From Trema orientale (taxonomy: Eukaryota > Streptophyta > Magnoliopsida > Rosales > Cannabaceae): a DNA stretch of 64,000 nucleotides. Position 1 is the first letter of the stretch; each line of letters starts with the position of its first letter. Shown in pieces: positions 11,601-24,530 of this stretch. Below the pieces are notes generated by a model, which ran no database searches, had not been told where the DNA came from, and saw nothing but the letters and a program-made list of their open reading frames with translations. Location of the stretch: NCBI GenBank assembly GCA_002914845.1, contig JXTC01000189.1, positions 183,112 through 247,111 of the forward strand, given 5' to 3'. A program made the translations under genes and the position numbers.

Positions 11601-12216
11601 CCGGATCAGTATCATTATCCAAAAAATTTGTGCCAGTTTGTATCCATTCACTTATATCTTATCAAATTATTTAAAATCGGACTTGTTTGACATTTTTAGG
11701 AATTATAAATTTTTTGGACATAGATAGAAACAATTTTTTGACTTTTTTAAGAGTTAACGGAGAGAGAAATAAAAGCATTTCAAATATACCTAGTTGATAA
11801 GTAGAAGTTAAGTGAGCTCATTTAATGCATTTTCTTCCATTTTTTCCTTTTTTTTTTCTTATTTCCCTCTTCTATCGCAATTTGTTCGCTCTCTTTTTAT
11901 TTTATCTTCTTTTCACTAATAACATGCTCTTCCTCTCTCCCTCTCTGTTCATTTTTTTTTTTCTTATCAAAGCATTCTTAACTGGAAAAGATCTAAGCTT
12001 CTTGCTTGGATATTATTTGGGAGAGCTTTGGCATTTGAAAGCTTAGATATTGTAAGGTAAATATATATTTTATTTCAGGGAAGTTTTGATATTATTTGAT
12101 ATTGAGTTATCAACGTTGAAAGAGATCTATAACAATGGTCTAGAAATTATTGTGATGAAATATTCATATTTTTTGCTGAATTATTCATTTTCTTCATAAT
12201 AGTGACCAAGACATAG

Positions 12217-12288
12217 CAGGTCAAGTAGTTCTTAATCCTAAGATCAGGTTATTACTATTTGTCTTAGGGTCATAAACTACTTGACCTG
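12217..12288. repeat. Perfect-arm hairpin
   Basis: CAGGTCAAGTAGTT at 12217 pairs with AACTACTTGACCTG ending at 12288, and inside it CCTAAGA pairs with TCTTAGG. Confidence 0.7.
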
Positions 12289-12789
12289 AAACAGCAGGTA
12301 ACAAGAGTACAAATGGGGACTTAGATTAGCGACTTTCTCATCTTTCTTCAACAAAAGAGACTAGATAGGCTCTTCAACTTCGGTAATGGGGACTTAGATG
12401 GTGACTTTCTCATTCTTCCCACCGTTATCATGGTTGAAGATTTTGCAGGCCCCTTCTTACCTTCGGGTGACCTGGTTTTTGTTATTTTGGAACTTTATGT
12501 GTTCCTTTATATGAGAAGAATCAATCGACGACTTAAATACAGACTTGGGTAAATAGTTTTTGAGTTTAAGGGCAGTTTTTGATAGTTTTCATAGTCAGTC
12601 ATAAGTAACTTTGCATACTTAATGATAAATAAATCATAATCTCACCTGAAAAATGAAAGAACAAACATTAAGTTAAATCAGCCAAATGAACTGATGAAAT
12701 AAACAACAGGTCAAATACAACTTAATTTCTAGTCAAGTAAATAATTTATAGCCTCATGTAATTAAAAAATTTTCATGACGTCAGGATAT

Positions 12790-12855
12790 ACTTGACCTGG
12801 TCAAGATCTACTTGAACCTAGCTTAAGTAGATCTTGATCTTTGCTAAGGTCAAGT
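12790..12855. repeat. Nested hairpin sharing words with the hairpin at 12217
   Basis: Outer arms ACTTGACCT / AGGTCAAGT and inner arms GATCAAGATCTACTT-type (GGTCAAGATCTACTT / AAGTAGATCTTGATC) surround a loop of about 11 bases. The AGGTCAAGTAG core is shared with the hairpin 570 bases upstream. Confidence 0.7.
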
Positions 12856-13976
12856 GGAGAAAAAATGGGTTTTATGAGGAAGTATGTGGGGTAGAATATG
12901 TCAAATCTGAGATAAAGTCCTGTCGACTGTCAGATTGTGTATGAGGTTTAGATGAGGGTATTTGAGACTTTTAGTTCTTATGGGTCTTATTTTTTAGTCC
13001 TAAAAAATTTGTCCAAGAAACTAATCCTAGAAATATCCAAAAAGGGGAAGCTAGTTCTATTCATATTCTTTTCTCAATGAATCAATTCTTAAAAAGCCCA
13101 ATTCTAGTATTTGGTTGGCAAGTCGAAATAGAAAAAAGCTTTCCAATATATAAAACTCATTCACCTACTTTGATGGAATTAGTATGGAATAGCTATTCCA
13201 CACAAGATTGGGTGGAATAGCTATTCTATTCCTTTTCACTTATTACCACTGGCCCCCTCCCCCTTTTTTTTCTCTTTTTTTTGGTCTCGTCAGCTTCCTG
13301 AACTACCCGGAAGCTCTCTCCATATCCTATATCTCGCTTTTCTTCTCCTCCAAAGTTCCATCAATGATCCCGGCACTGGCACCAAAGTTGATGCCAGCCG
13401 ACAGTGATATGCAAAATGGGTTTGAGTTTTCCCCCAAACTGTTCAGATTTTATTACCCATTCTCGTCCCACCTCCTTTTCTTCTTTGTCTCTTATGGGGC
13501 TTCACCAGTGAGGTCCGCTGATAAAAGACCACCACTTTTTTTTTCCTTATTAATTTCTTCTCTGTTATTACTCTGTCTTTTCTTTCATATCGTGGGCAAG
13601 ATCCAATCAGTTCATACATGAGGGTTGTCACCTTTTCAGTTTTCAGCACAGTCCAAAATTTCCCCTCTGATCATCCCTTCTTAATTCTCTATTGAAATAT
13701 TTTATTTATTTGTGCATAGTTCTAGCACTTCTGTCAACCCGTCAACATCCCTCATTATATATAGCAAAATAGAATAAAATATATATATATATATTATATG
13801 AAGAAGAAAGGAGGTGGAAAAGAGAAAAAGAAAGAAATCTCATTTAAAAAATCCAGATCTTTGGATTGGAAAAACCTAAAACAATTATAATTTTTTCAAT
13901 AAATTTATTTTTAAAAGGGCATGTTTGTCAAGGACAATCCCAAAATTTTAACTTATGTTAACATAAGGAATAACTT

Positions 13977-14011
<35 letters not shown>

Positions 14012-14601
14012 GATAAGAAAAGAAAAATGATGGGTAACGTGGAATTCATAATCTCCGTTATTACATATAAGTACGTTAAGCTACAGCATGCAAAAACTTT
14101 ACCATTAATTGGTTTGGTCGTATCACGTATGGTAGATAATACTCTCTTATATATGACATCACTATAATTTTTTTTTTTTACAAAAAAAAAATCTATTTTA
14201 AAAAGTTAATTATTAAAAATATATAGAAGAAGCTGTGTGCCACGATTTTACAAGTAAGAAATCTTATTTTGTTGAAATATATCATCAAGATAATTAGAGA
14301 ATGATAATAAATTATTTGAGAGATAGTAATTCCCTTTTAAACAATGAAATGTCTTTTTCTTTTTTTAAAAAAAAAAAGTAAATAGCAGAGAAATAGTTAA
14401 TTTTCCGAATATTTTATTTTTAAAATATCTGAGAAAGAAATAATGGAAGCACTAGCAGTAGCATAGGAAGATAAGAAGAGACTACAGTTGATCAGTGGGG
14501 CCTTCCCACTCAGCTTCAATTAATATATAGTATATATATATATATATATGGTCACAGCTCACAATCCATAGGGGACTGACTACTTATTAGAGAATTTAAA
14601 G

Positions 14602-16124
14602 ATGAGGTACTTGTGCAGTATAGCTTTGTTGCTGTTACTAAAAATCACGTATACCGCTGCAGTACAATGTGGACGGGGCGCTGGCGGTGCTCTGTGCCCG
14701 AATGGCTACTGTTGTAGTATCTATGGAAGGTGCGGTAACACATGGGACTACTGCCAACCTGGTAAATGCCAAAGCCAATGCCACACTCCTTCTCCTCCGC
14801 CACCACACGACGCCCCTGTGGCCGACATCATTTCTTCAGATCTTTTTGAGGAGATGCTTTCCCACCGTAACGACCCGCTATGCGAGCGTCAACAATTCTA
14901 CACCTACGACGCTTTCATTGCCGCCGCCAATCGTTTTCCTAGCTTCGGTACTACCGGCGATCTTTCAACTCGTAAAAGAGAGGTCGCGGCCTTCCTTGCT
15001 CAAACCTCTCACGAAACCACCGGTATAATTTTTCTTTAACTTGGCTTAAATTATTTAATAATTAATACAAATACTATCTAGCTAGTATATTATTATAGAT
15101 TGTAGGCATATGTACATAATTTGATATTACTAACTCGACCTGGATGATTATAACGGTTGATGGAATAATTTTTGCATAGTAGTTGTACGTATTTGTGTTA
15201 TAATTAGAATAATGTGATAGAGCACTTTTATATAAATGAAGATGATGATTTTCCCTAATTTTGTGAATAAAAAATTGCACAATATTAAATACACTGTTGG
15301 ATAACTAGACATCTCTTTTTCAACAAGCTAGATGTCTTTTATAAAGATTAGGCCGTTATAAAGTTGAAAGATCTAGCTAATTTGACTTGGGGATTATGTT
15401 TGTGAAATATTTATATATCTATATTTTTATATATATATATATATATATATAGGAGGATGGGATTTTGCACCAGGTGGGCTATATGCATGTGCCATGTTAG
15501 GGAATTAAACCCTCCGAGTGACTATTGCGAATATAGCGAAGATTGGCCCTGTGTTTCAGGCCAACAATATTATGGGCGGGGACCCATCCAAATCAGTTAG
15601 TAAGTAGTCAAGCATCTCACTTTGAGTTAGTAGTTTTTGGACATGTACCTGTAATTCTTTTAACACGTTTAGCATATTCCAACATACTTTTCTTATTCAG
15701 CAACTACAATTACGGACCGGCTGGTGAGGCACTGGGAGTGGATCTATTATCCGAACCGGATCTAGTCGCAACAAACGCAACTCTTTCCTTTGAGACAGCT
15801 CTATGGTTTTGGATGACTCTGCAGAACCAAAAACCATCCTGCCATGATATTATTACTGGTGCCTGGAGACCAACTGCGGCTGATGTGGCAGCAGGTCGAC
15901 TCCCAGGCTATGGCCTAACCACCAACGTAATCAACGGAGAGCTCGAGTGTGGCCATGGCTTTGATGAAAGGATGAAAGATAGGGTCGGGTTCTATAAAAG
16001 ATCCTGCAAATTACTGGGAGTGAGCCCTGGGAAGAACGTGGATTGCGCCCATCAAAGGCCTTTTTCATTTGGTGTGACGAATCCCATATCAGATGGACCA
16101 CTTAAAATGTCTGTTGACCAATAA
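14602..16124 (+). pseudogene. CHI2: class I chitinase, frameshifted in exon 2
   Basis: Exons 14602-15022, 15453-15599 and 15701-16124, all with GT-AG borders at the same places as CHI1. Exon 1 encodes a signal peptide, an eight-cysteine hevein domain, a short hinge (PSPPPP) and the first part of GH19 with the catalytic Glu in SHETTG (residue 138). In exon 2 the expected codons for AWGYCHVRE are broken: GCATG is followed directly by TGCCATGTTAGGGAA, a net loss of seven bases against the paralogues, so the frame runs into a stop a few codons later. After that point the old frame is still clean through exon 3, which ends in an extension closing LKMSVDQ. The summed exon length is 7 bases short of a multiple of three, in agreement. 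A TA-rich TATA region lies near 14.53 kb. The loss is probably recent, since the rest is well kept; a sequencing error is the alternative. Confidence 0.85.
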
Positions 16125-18517
16125 GCACTATATTTGGACGACCATATATAATATACATGTAATGGAACAATTATACGTACTATGTAGTATATATAGATTT
16201 CTCCTATATCATGAAAAAACTAGTTAAGCTATAGCTAGCTACTATAGCTAGCTCAACATGGTACGTATGTAAGTCGAATAACAATTTATATTAAGTGGTT
16301 CTATGCTTATGAGTAACTCCAAGATAAAACAGTTGTGAACCATATAATCATTATCATCTATAAAAGTCTAAAGTGCGTACTCTCCACTGTCAATATTTAG
16401 TTAATTTTCATACCCGCAGTATTGGCTTTGATTTGTACAATATGAAATCATTCTCATTCGCTTATTTGTGGCATCGAAGCCACATATACATAGTAGAACT
16501 AGATAAATAATACGAAATCTTTTCCATTTGCTTATTTATGCGATATAAAGCCATTTCTAATACTAGCGTAGAACACCTTGCACGATTTCAAATTTTTCAA
16601 GGGTATTTTAGTAATTTTATCCTAAAAAATTTAAAAAAATAAAAAATATATAATATTTTATATATAATGGTCGGATCCATGACTTTTCAGAACTTTGCAA
16701 AACACTCATTTTTCCATTCCTCCTACCGACAACACACTACAACCAATATCTAATATTTTATTTTTAATTATGGAACCCACAATTATTTTTGAAAAACAAT
16801 CCTCTCCTTCTCTTCCTTCTGTGCCCTATCACTCTCTCTCTCTTTTTTTCTTCTTCTTCTTCTTCTTCTTCTTCCTTCTTCTCAAATCGTTGGCTACCGG
16901 AGTCTACACAAACTGCAAGCTCCGACCAGGGGCTTCCCCTACCAACTCTGACCAGTGGCTTCCAACAACTCATCGTCAGTGTGTGATTTTCAGGTTTAAC
17001 CATTTTTAAAGTCTAAAAAATGACATTTATTTTTGTGAAGTTATTTTTATGGACATGCAAGTCATATGAGATGAACCTGAATCATAAATAAATATGGTAA
17101 TTTTGTGTTGAAATGATCTCTGGTTTGAAAGAAATCTTGAATTGAAAAATATGGTATTTTTCTAATTCATAAACAAAAGTCGTGTTCTTGCAAACCAAAA
17201 CAGTGCTGGATTGAAAGTTTGTTACTATTGAGATTAGGCCCTCGGAAGAGATCAGAAAAGTGTTATTTTCCAAAATATATATGCAAAAATGACATTTTTA
17301 CAAATATTCAACAAAGAAAATATTTTATTCAAATATTTTTCGAAAGTGACATTTTCCTAAATACTTCTATGATAATGATATTTTATGAAATACTTTCAGA
17401 AAAATAGTATTTTTATAAATATTCAACAAAATATTTTCTAAATACGTTGGAAAACTGGTATTTTTGTAACTTTCAAAAATTAGGGCCAATTAATGCTCGG
17501 AACCTAAAAACGAAGTTTTGACTTCAAATTTGGATTTGGTGAGGTCAAGAAACGAGTTTTGATGTATAATATCGATATATTTCGAAGTGATGCAAATTCC
17601 GAGGCTCGTGGATAGTGCTGTTTTGAGTGCTACAGGTCAGGCTTTGGCCCAGAAAATTTAACAAGTTATATATCTAACCTATCTCTTTTGGATGCTAAGA
17701 ATTCAGTGGTGAAATCCATTTTTCATTTGAGGCTCCATTGGAAAAGTATTTCTTAAAGTGAGCTTACGGGATTCCCGAAATGATTTTTCGAGCACCTAAA
17801 TGACCAACAGAAGTTTCTTTGAGCATCGTTGGTTTAGTATAGTTATCATCTTGAGGTAAGAGTTCAATTGTCTAGTTTTATACTTGCTTTGATTTATAAT
17901 TATATTTTATAATTAATTTATGAAAAATTGTGTTATACATGATGGTTTGATAAATTATTGAAACACATTGGATTATACTGGGATTTGACTGTGTGAATTT
18001 TCATACATATATTTTAAATTGTGATTATGGAGTAATATAACAGAGTACTGCTAATATTATAGTAAATCCCAGAATAATGCTAAGTAGGATTTTAAAGCAT
18101 GATTTGTTTAATTATTGGATGCATAGTTATTGTGAACTACTACACGTTATACATATCATAGAATCACACATTTGAGTTCCATTATTACATCATGGTAGTT
18201 TAGATCGCTGGCGAGTTTACTCAATTGGCCGCCTATAAGAAACTTTCTGATTTGGCCATTTTATAAAGTAAATTATGGTATTTTTAAAAAATTTTGTAAG
18301 ATAATTATTTAGCCCGAGAAAAATATATGAAATTGTAGAGGAGGTTTAATCATAGATTTATATGATTTTTTGGTGTTAAATTGATATCTGGAAGTGTGAA
18401 AATTTTCGAAATAAAATAGAGGACATTTTTCTAAATTTTTTCAAAAGTGACAATTTTGTAATTTTTGGATTAGAGGGCCGTTTAAGACTCGGGACTTCGA
18501 AATGAAGTTTTGACATC
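16125..18517. other. Intergenic, no gene seen
   Basis: AT-rich, with a (TTC)n microsatellite at about 16848-16880 that creates false frames on both strands. From 17.47 to 17.88 kb is a diverged relative of the 395-base repeat that follows (AAGTTTTGACTTCAAATTTGG, ATTTCGAAGT), probably part of an old retroelement. Confidence 0.5.
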
Positions 18518-19307
18518 AAATTTAGATTCAATGAGGTCAAGACACGAACTTTGATATAAAATATCACTATATTTCGAAGTAGCACGAATTTTGAGATACG
18601 AGACTCGTGATTACCTCGTTTTGCACACCGGTGATCGAGTTCGGCCTAGAATCCAAATTAGTCGAACTATATGTCTGGTGTAGCTATTTTGGACGCAGCT
18701 AGGAACTCAATGGTCATAATGTTTATTTTCTCATTTGAGACCATTTGAGACTCTATTGGAAAAGTGATTTTCTAATAGCAATCTAAATGAGTTCTAATTC
18801 ATCCAACGGACTTCCAAACGACTCGCAGAAATTCATACGAGTTTTAATAGAGGATTATTATACTTATTTGAAGCAGGGAGTCAATCACTTACTTTAAAAT
18901 TGGTTGGAATTCAAATTTGGATTCAATGAGGTCGAGACACGAACTTTGATATAAAATATCACTATGTTTCGAAGTAGCACGAATTTTGAGACACGAGACT
19001 CGTGATTACCTCGTTTTGCATGCCAGTGATCGAGTACGGCCTAGAACCCAAATTAGTCGAACTATATGTCTGGCGTAGCTATTTTGGACGCAGCTAGGAA
19101 CTCAATGGTCATAATGTCTGTTTTCTCATTTGAGACCATTTGAGACTCTGTTGGAAAAGTGATTTTCTAATAGCAACCTAAATGAGTTCTAATTCATCTA
19201 ACGGACTTCCAAACGACTTGCAGAAATTTATACGAGTTTCAATAGAGGATTATTATTCTTATTTGAAGTAAGGAGTCGATCACTTACTTTAAAATTGGTT
19301 GGAATTC
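18518..19307. repeat. Two tandem copies of a 395-base unit
   Basis: 18518-18912 and 18913-19307 are nearly identical by eye; anchors such as GACACGAACT (18541, 18936) and GGTTGGAATTC (ending 18912, 19307) are all 395 bases apart. A third, older relative lies at about 17.47-17.88 kb. The unit is non-coding and may derive from a retroelement leader or LTR. Confidence 0.85.
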
Positions 19308-19951
19308 AACCTATATTATTACTAGTTATCTATTTTAGAAATTCCTACAGTACTTATGAGTGTGAAAATAAGTAGGAATTTTATCATGTTTTGAGGACTT
19401 TTATTGAGAGACTGATTATGATCAGTATAAATAATGCCTATGATGATATTTGATGAACTTGTGGTGCAAAATTTCAATTAATTACTATTGTTATAATCTA
19501 TGTTTAAAGGGTGATACATTAACTGTGGGATTATTCTAGTTTAAATTTTATTAGAGGTTGATAAAATGTTTGGAAATTTATTAAACTTTTAAAATTAAAT
19601 TTTAGTATTTCAAATTTATGAAATATGATCTATTCTACCACTGACCTGACCTCGGGTCGTGGCATGGGTAGTGACACATCATGATAGAGGTATAAAATCT
19701 TATTTTTTAGCTCTTTCATTCATAAAGCCCCACCATAAATTCATGTTAAAAAAAATCCAAAAAAAAAGACTAAAACGACATTTAGTATAATAAAAAAACT
19801 AAAATATCCAAAATTAAAGTAGAAAGCATACGTATATAGAAAAATTACAAAACAGAATAAAAGACAATTAAAAAAATTTGTCTTCCAGAGTATTAGACAT
19901 AATCAACACTTTTTAATTATTACATGCATGCATATATATATATAGATATAT
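19308..19951. other. Intergenic, no gene seen
   Basis: AT-rich; continues the repeat-derived stretch and then an A-rich spacer up to the hAT element. Confidence 0.5.
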
Positions 19952-19962
19952 ATACATATAGG

Positions 19963-22900
19963 TAGAGGTGGCAAAATAGGCGAGCCGGGCCATATATACA
20001 TATAGGTAGACCGAGCCGGCCCGGCCCGCCCATCGCGGGCTTAAGAGACGGGTCGGGCCAAATAAAGTAGGGCCCGGCCCGGGCCCGTTGGCCTGCCGGA
20101 CTTTTTGACGGGCCAATATCGGACCGGGCCGGGCCGGGCCAGGTCGGGCCCGAGGCGGGCCAAAATTGCCGTGCTCGGCCCTTTTGTTTTTTTTGTTTTT
20201 TGCTACTATTTGTTTTTTTTTAACAACTTTTTTTTTAAACATGTTAAGTTCAAACTTTTTAATTGAATTTTCATTAAAAAAAATTGATAACATAAACTAC
20301 ATATGTTTTCAGTTTTCTATTGTTAAAAAATTAATAATAATTAAATAGGATATTAAGAAAAATAATAAAACAAATAAATTTGAAATATTGAAATTTAATT
20401 TTATTGATGATCATTAATTATAAGTTTATGACTCATCATCGTCATTCATGTACAAGTTATTGAAATTTTCGGCTAATTCTTCATTACAAATACGAATAGT
20501 GTCTTGATTTCGCTTTGCCGCTTTTTCCCAATCTTTAATACATGCTAACACCTCAACCATTTCAGGAGCCAGCGAAGTCCTCCGCTCATCTACTATCATC
20601 TTAGTCGTGCTAAAAGCAGACTCTGAAGAAATTGTGGACACCGGAATTGTTAAAACGTCACGGGCTAATTGTGAAAGTATCGGGAATTTTGATTGACGCT
20701 TATGCCACCAGTCCAAAACTTTGAAGTTCTCATCATCTGGGTCGATGTTAGAGTCTAGCTCAATATATTGAGTAAGATCAGAGGATTACTGTGGATTTAT
20801 TGATGGTAATGGTTGACTTGAACTTGATGATGTTGATGATGAGCCACGACCACGCCCTTGAGGACGAGAACCTATCATGCTCCAAAAAGACTTATTTTTT
20901 GATTGTTCTTCAGTTTCTTGTGGAGGAGTGTGTTTTTGTTGATTACTGCTAAACTTAGCCTCATATACACTATACACTTCAAAAAATTTGTCACGAGCAT
21001 TTGTATATTCAGAATTATAATCTATCTCCTCAAAACATGTAAAAATATAGCTAATTAAATTAGAAAGACCATTTAATTTACTTCTAGGATCTAAAGTAAA
21101 AGCAAATAAATATAATAAAGGAATTGGAAACTAATATTTCAAAAATACATCTTGCATATGTGTTATAATTGGTTCAAATATAGGGTCACATCTTGCCTTA
21201 CAAAACATTTCAGCAATGAAATAGATATGACATAAAACAATTGGAGAAGTAGGATAATAAATACTAGATAATGCAACAGTAGCTTCATAATCTCTAAAAA
21301 TTGTACAAATTTTTCACAAATAAACCAATCTTCATCTTTTAATACTAATGAACCTATTTTTGAATTGTAAAACATAGTAAATGGAATTTTATATGGTAAT
21401 GCATTTTTCAACATTAAATAAGTAGAATTCCACCTTACAGGCATGTCAACTTGGAATTTTCTTGGTTTTAAGCTTTGAGCTTTGCAATATCTTTTAAATT
21501 CAGCAATGCATGGATTAGAAGCATGAATATAAGCAATAGCAGATCGAATATTTTCAATATATACACTTATAACATCCATACCTGATTTGACGATAAGGTT
21601 GATGATGTGACATGCACAACGTTGATGCAGTAAGAATCCTCCAGTGTATGAACTTACCAAATTGCTAAGTAATTTTATGGCCTTTATGTTTGCGCTAGCA
21701 TTATCTAAAGTGATAGAGATAATGTGATTCGCTATGCCATATTCTTCAATAACATTTAAAATTCTATCTCTAATAATTTCAGCAGTATGTTTATTATCAA
21801 CAACTCGAAAACCAATTATTCTTTTTTGCATTATCCATCTTGAATCTAAGTAATGTGCAACTACACTTAAATAATCTTGTTTAGAATTAGCACCCCAAAT
21901 ATCAGATGTCAAGGCAATACAAAAGTTTAATGAAGTTAATTCAGTTATTAAATCTTTACGCATATTTTCATAAACTTTAATCAAATTACTCCTAGTAGTA
22001 TTTGTAGAAACTCTTTTATAGTTTGGATAATAAGATGTTCTAATATGATCTTCATAGCTATTACAATCACCAAAACCTAATGGTAAATTTTTTATAGCAA
22101 TTAAACGTGCTAGAGACTCCCTAGCTACTATAGGATCATAGTTCCAAGAACTTACTGAACCATCCTTGTTGAGTTGAAGTGTTGATTGAGTGGGCTCATT
22201 GTTTTTTTTGTGTTTGTTGACACATGTATCACTATGTCTTTTCAAATGAGCGGTCCCACTAGATGGTTTAGCAGTTAATAATTTCTTACAGTATTTACAT
22301 CTTGCCATTTTTGTCTTCTTATCACCAGCCTCATCTTTGAATTCCAGATCGAAATAGTCCCATACATCGGAAGTTGTCCTTGCACGTTTGGAGGCCGTGC
22401 TTGCACTCGGCGAACAACTATCTTGAAATTGTGAACAACTTCCACTAGCATTTGGATTAGTTTGCATTTCGGGGACTTGATCACCCTCTTCAGCTATGCG
22501 AATTTGGTCATCATCCATTTCCAAATCAATAGGGATATTTTTTGACATATCCATATCCTATATTAAAAATATGGATATTAAAATTATAGACAACTATAAA
22601 TAAATCGAAATTACAAATATGGATATTCGGTAAAACTTAATTATAAATAATTTAAAATTAAAAATTAATTGAAATTTAAAATATAACATTCTAATAAATT
22701 TTCTACTAACTTAATTGTAAACTACTACAAATTAATTGAAATTAAAAATCTAATATTGTAAATTTGTAATAAAGTTTCTAGTTTCTAGTTTCTACTAACT
22801 TTATTGTAAATAACTATAAATTACAAATTAATTGAAATCATATTTAATAAATTTCTACTACAAACTTAATTGTAAACTAAACTACTAAAAGTTAAAAATT

Positions 22901-23631
22901 AATTGAAATTTAAAATATAATATTCTAATAAATTTTCTACAAACTACTGACTACTTAACTAGTAACTACAAACTACTAACTAGAACTACTAAGTTACTAA
23001 CTACTTAACTAGTAACTACAAACTACTAACTATTATACTAGTAATAATAGTAAACAACTAAATATACTATAAATTAAATAAATTAAAAAGATAAGTATGA
23101 TAAATAAATTAAATCGAACCTTCAATTAAGCTTTATGAGTTGTGGAGAGTTTGGACTTTGGAGATTATAAAATATAATTACTAATAATTAGTAAATAGTA
23201 ATTAGATAAGAGAGAAAAAGATAAAATTGAGAATATAATTAAAGATTTAGAGAGAAAGAATGAGAGAATAAGAGAGTATTTGAAAATTGTTAAGTGTAAA
23301 AAAAGAGTGGAGAGTGTAAGGTATTTATAGTATAAGAAAATATTTTTTTTTATTTAAAAAAAATAGTTTAAACTTAAAAAAAAAAAGAATATATATAAAT
23401 CTGCCATTTACCGTTGGAAATGTGTTAGTTAAGGGCCCAGATTCGTCTGGGCCCTTATAAATTTTTTTTTTTTTTTTTTTTAGATTTTAAGGGAGGGCCC
23501 AAAAAAAAAAGGGGGCGGGCCTCCGGGCCGCGAATCCCAGGCCCTGCCCCTAGGGCCGGGCTTGGCCCGGGCCCTAAAAATACGAGGCCGGGCCGGGCCG
23601 GCCTGCGGGCCACTCTACCGGGCCACCATTA
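19963..23631 (-). mobile_element. hAT DNA transposon with 8-bp target duplication
   Basis: The ends TAGAGGTGGC (19963) and GCCACCATTA (to 23631) form short inverted repeats, flanked by the 8-base duplication CATATAGG at 19955-19962 and 23632-23639, which is the hAT signature. Both ends carry dense GGCCCGGGCC-type subterminal repeats (about 19985-20160 and 23510-23620), very G+C-rich against an AT-rich interior. The transposase lies on the minus strand. Between 22.65 and 23.04 kb, words like ACTACTAACTA and TAACTAGTAACTACAAA recur in the leader. Confidence 0.9.
20426..22554 (-). pseudogene. hAT transposase, inactivated
   Basis: The frame opens at 22554. Residues about 65-115 form a BED-type zinc finger (CKYC ... 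HLKRHSDTC). The catalytic region follows, with SDIWGANSKQDYLSVVAHY and SITLDNASANIKAI as typical hAT stretches and PVRWNSTYLML near residue 370. The C-terminal dimerisation domain (LDWWHKRQSKFPILSQLARD, then STISSESAFSTTKMI) is in a separate open stretch at 20716-20426. Three lesions separate the parts: a frameshift near 21.30 kb and stops near 21134 (TAG) and 20788 (TAA). The normal product cuts and pastes the element; this copy cannot make it. Confidence 0.9.
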
Positions 23632-23637
23632 CATATA

Positions 23638-23881
23638 GGTTGCCAATCCAATAGTTATTTTTTTTTTTTTTACCTATGTGTAGGTGTATTTTTTTTAGCC
23701 ATTGAATCATCATCTAATAGTGATCCAACGATTATAATGATGTGCATGAAAAAACGTGCATCATTAATGCTATTTCTCTCTTTTACTTTTTAATATAAAA
23801 AAATGTGCAAAAAAAAAATTTTATTAGCTAAATTAGTACATATACATAGGTTAAAAAAAAATACCTACTAGATTAATGCCC
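23638..23881. mobile_element. MITE, family member 1, adjoining the hAT element
   Basis: Inverted ends GGTTGCCAATCCAATAG / CTAGATTAATGCCC with adjoining poly-T and poly-A tracts; about 245 bp. It shares its full length with the copy at 35628-35890 (for example TTAATGCTATTTCTCTC and ACATATACATAGG). ATACATATA lies at 23882-23890 and again at 19952-19960, left of the hAT element. This suggests a 9-base target duplication of the MITE, with the hAT inserted later at the MITE's left tip. Confidence 0.75.
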
Positions 23882-23890
23882 ATACATATA

Positions 23891-24149
23891 TATGAAATAT
23901 ATATATGGCATATACTGATGTACATAGAACAAAAGTGTTACAGACGGAATATAGTGAGAACAATTGTGATTTTACCCATAATTGATATTGGTTACTCATG
24001 ACCAGCAGTGACATTAATGTAGAAAAGTTTTCTACAATTTATAAAGCGTGTTAAAAACGTGTAAGATTTTAGAAAAGGCGAAAAAAAAAAAAGAGAGAAA
24101 AGGCCTCAAATAGATCGAAATACGACTGTCCACTGCTATTTATTAAACT
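23891..24149. other. Spacer, no gene seen
   Basis: AT-rich DNA between the MITE and the next chitinase-upstream copy. Confidence 0.4.
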
Positions 24150-24530
24150 ATTATAATATTACTATTTAATGAGCACAAATCTTTACGTCCTTCCTTATGA
24201 TCTGTTTCTCTGATGTTAAACAAATAAAGTAAAGCAGCAATAATTAAAAAATTAAAACAAGAACAAATCTCAAAATGTGATCAACGTGTAGTACTGGCGT
24301 AGATAACCAGAAAGCAGACCGTCGGATAATGTCAATGATATCGTGAATTGATTGTAATTGTCTACGCGTTTCTCACCATGTTCAAGAACAGATCGAGATC
24401 CAGAAAAGCCGTGACGATGTTTTAGAGGTATTCTAATAAAAAAATGTTTTTTCATTTGAAAAATGTTTTTTCATTTGAAAAAAAGGTGCGCATAGACTAT
24501 GTTTTCTTAGCTATATATATCTAGATAGGT
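24150..24530. repeat. Gene-less copy of chitinase-upstream sequence (copy 3)
   Basis: Shares GATCTGTTTCTCTG, CAAATAAAGTAAAGC, AATGTGATCAACGTG, GAGATCCAGAAAA and GAGGTATTCTAAT in order with 11.1-11.55 kb. A 20-base tandem duplication (TGTTTTTTCATTTGAAAAA) sits at its right end. Confidence 0.6.

Larger units (their letters stand above)
11601..14520. other. Long intergenic region upstream of CHI2
   Basis: No convincing gene. T-rich pseudo-frames (near 11.8-12.05 and 13.2-13.6 kb) are low-complexity. GGAATAGCTATTCC-type palindromes at 13.18-13.23 kb and GGAATAACTTTTCCATTCC at 13.97 kb may be the two ends of a decayed inverted-repeat element. Two strong hairpins are listed separately. Confidence 0.5.

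Noticed and set aside
13208-13621. 137-codon plus-strand frame rich in Phe, Leu and Ser
   Set aside because: Low-complexity pyrimidine-rich sequence with no homologous feature or splice context.
16695-17009. Frames with poly-Phe, poly-Ser or poly-Glu on both strands
   Set aside because: Produced by the (TTC)n microsatellite.
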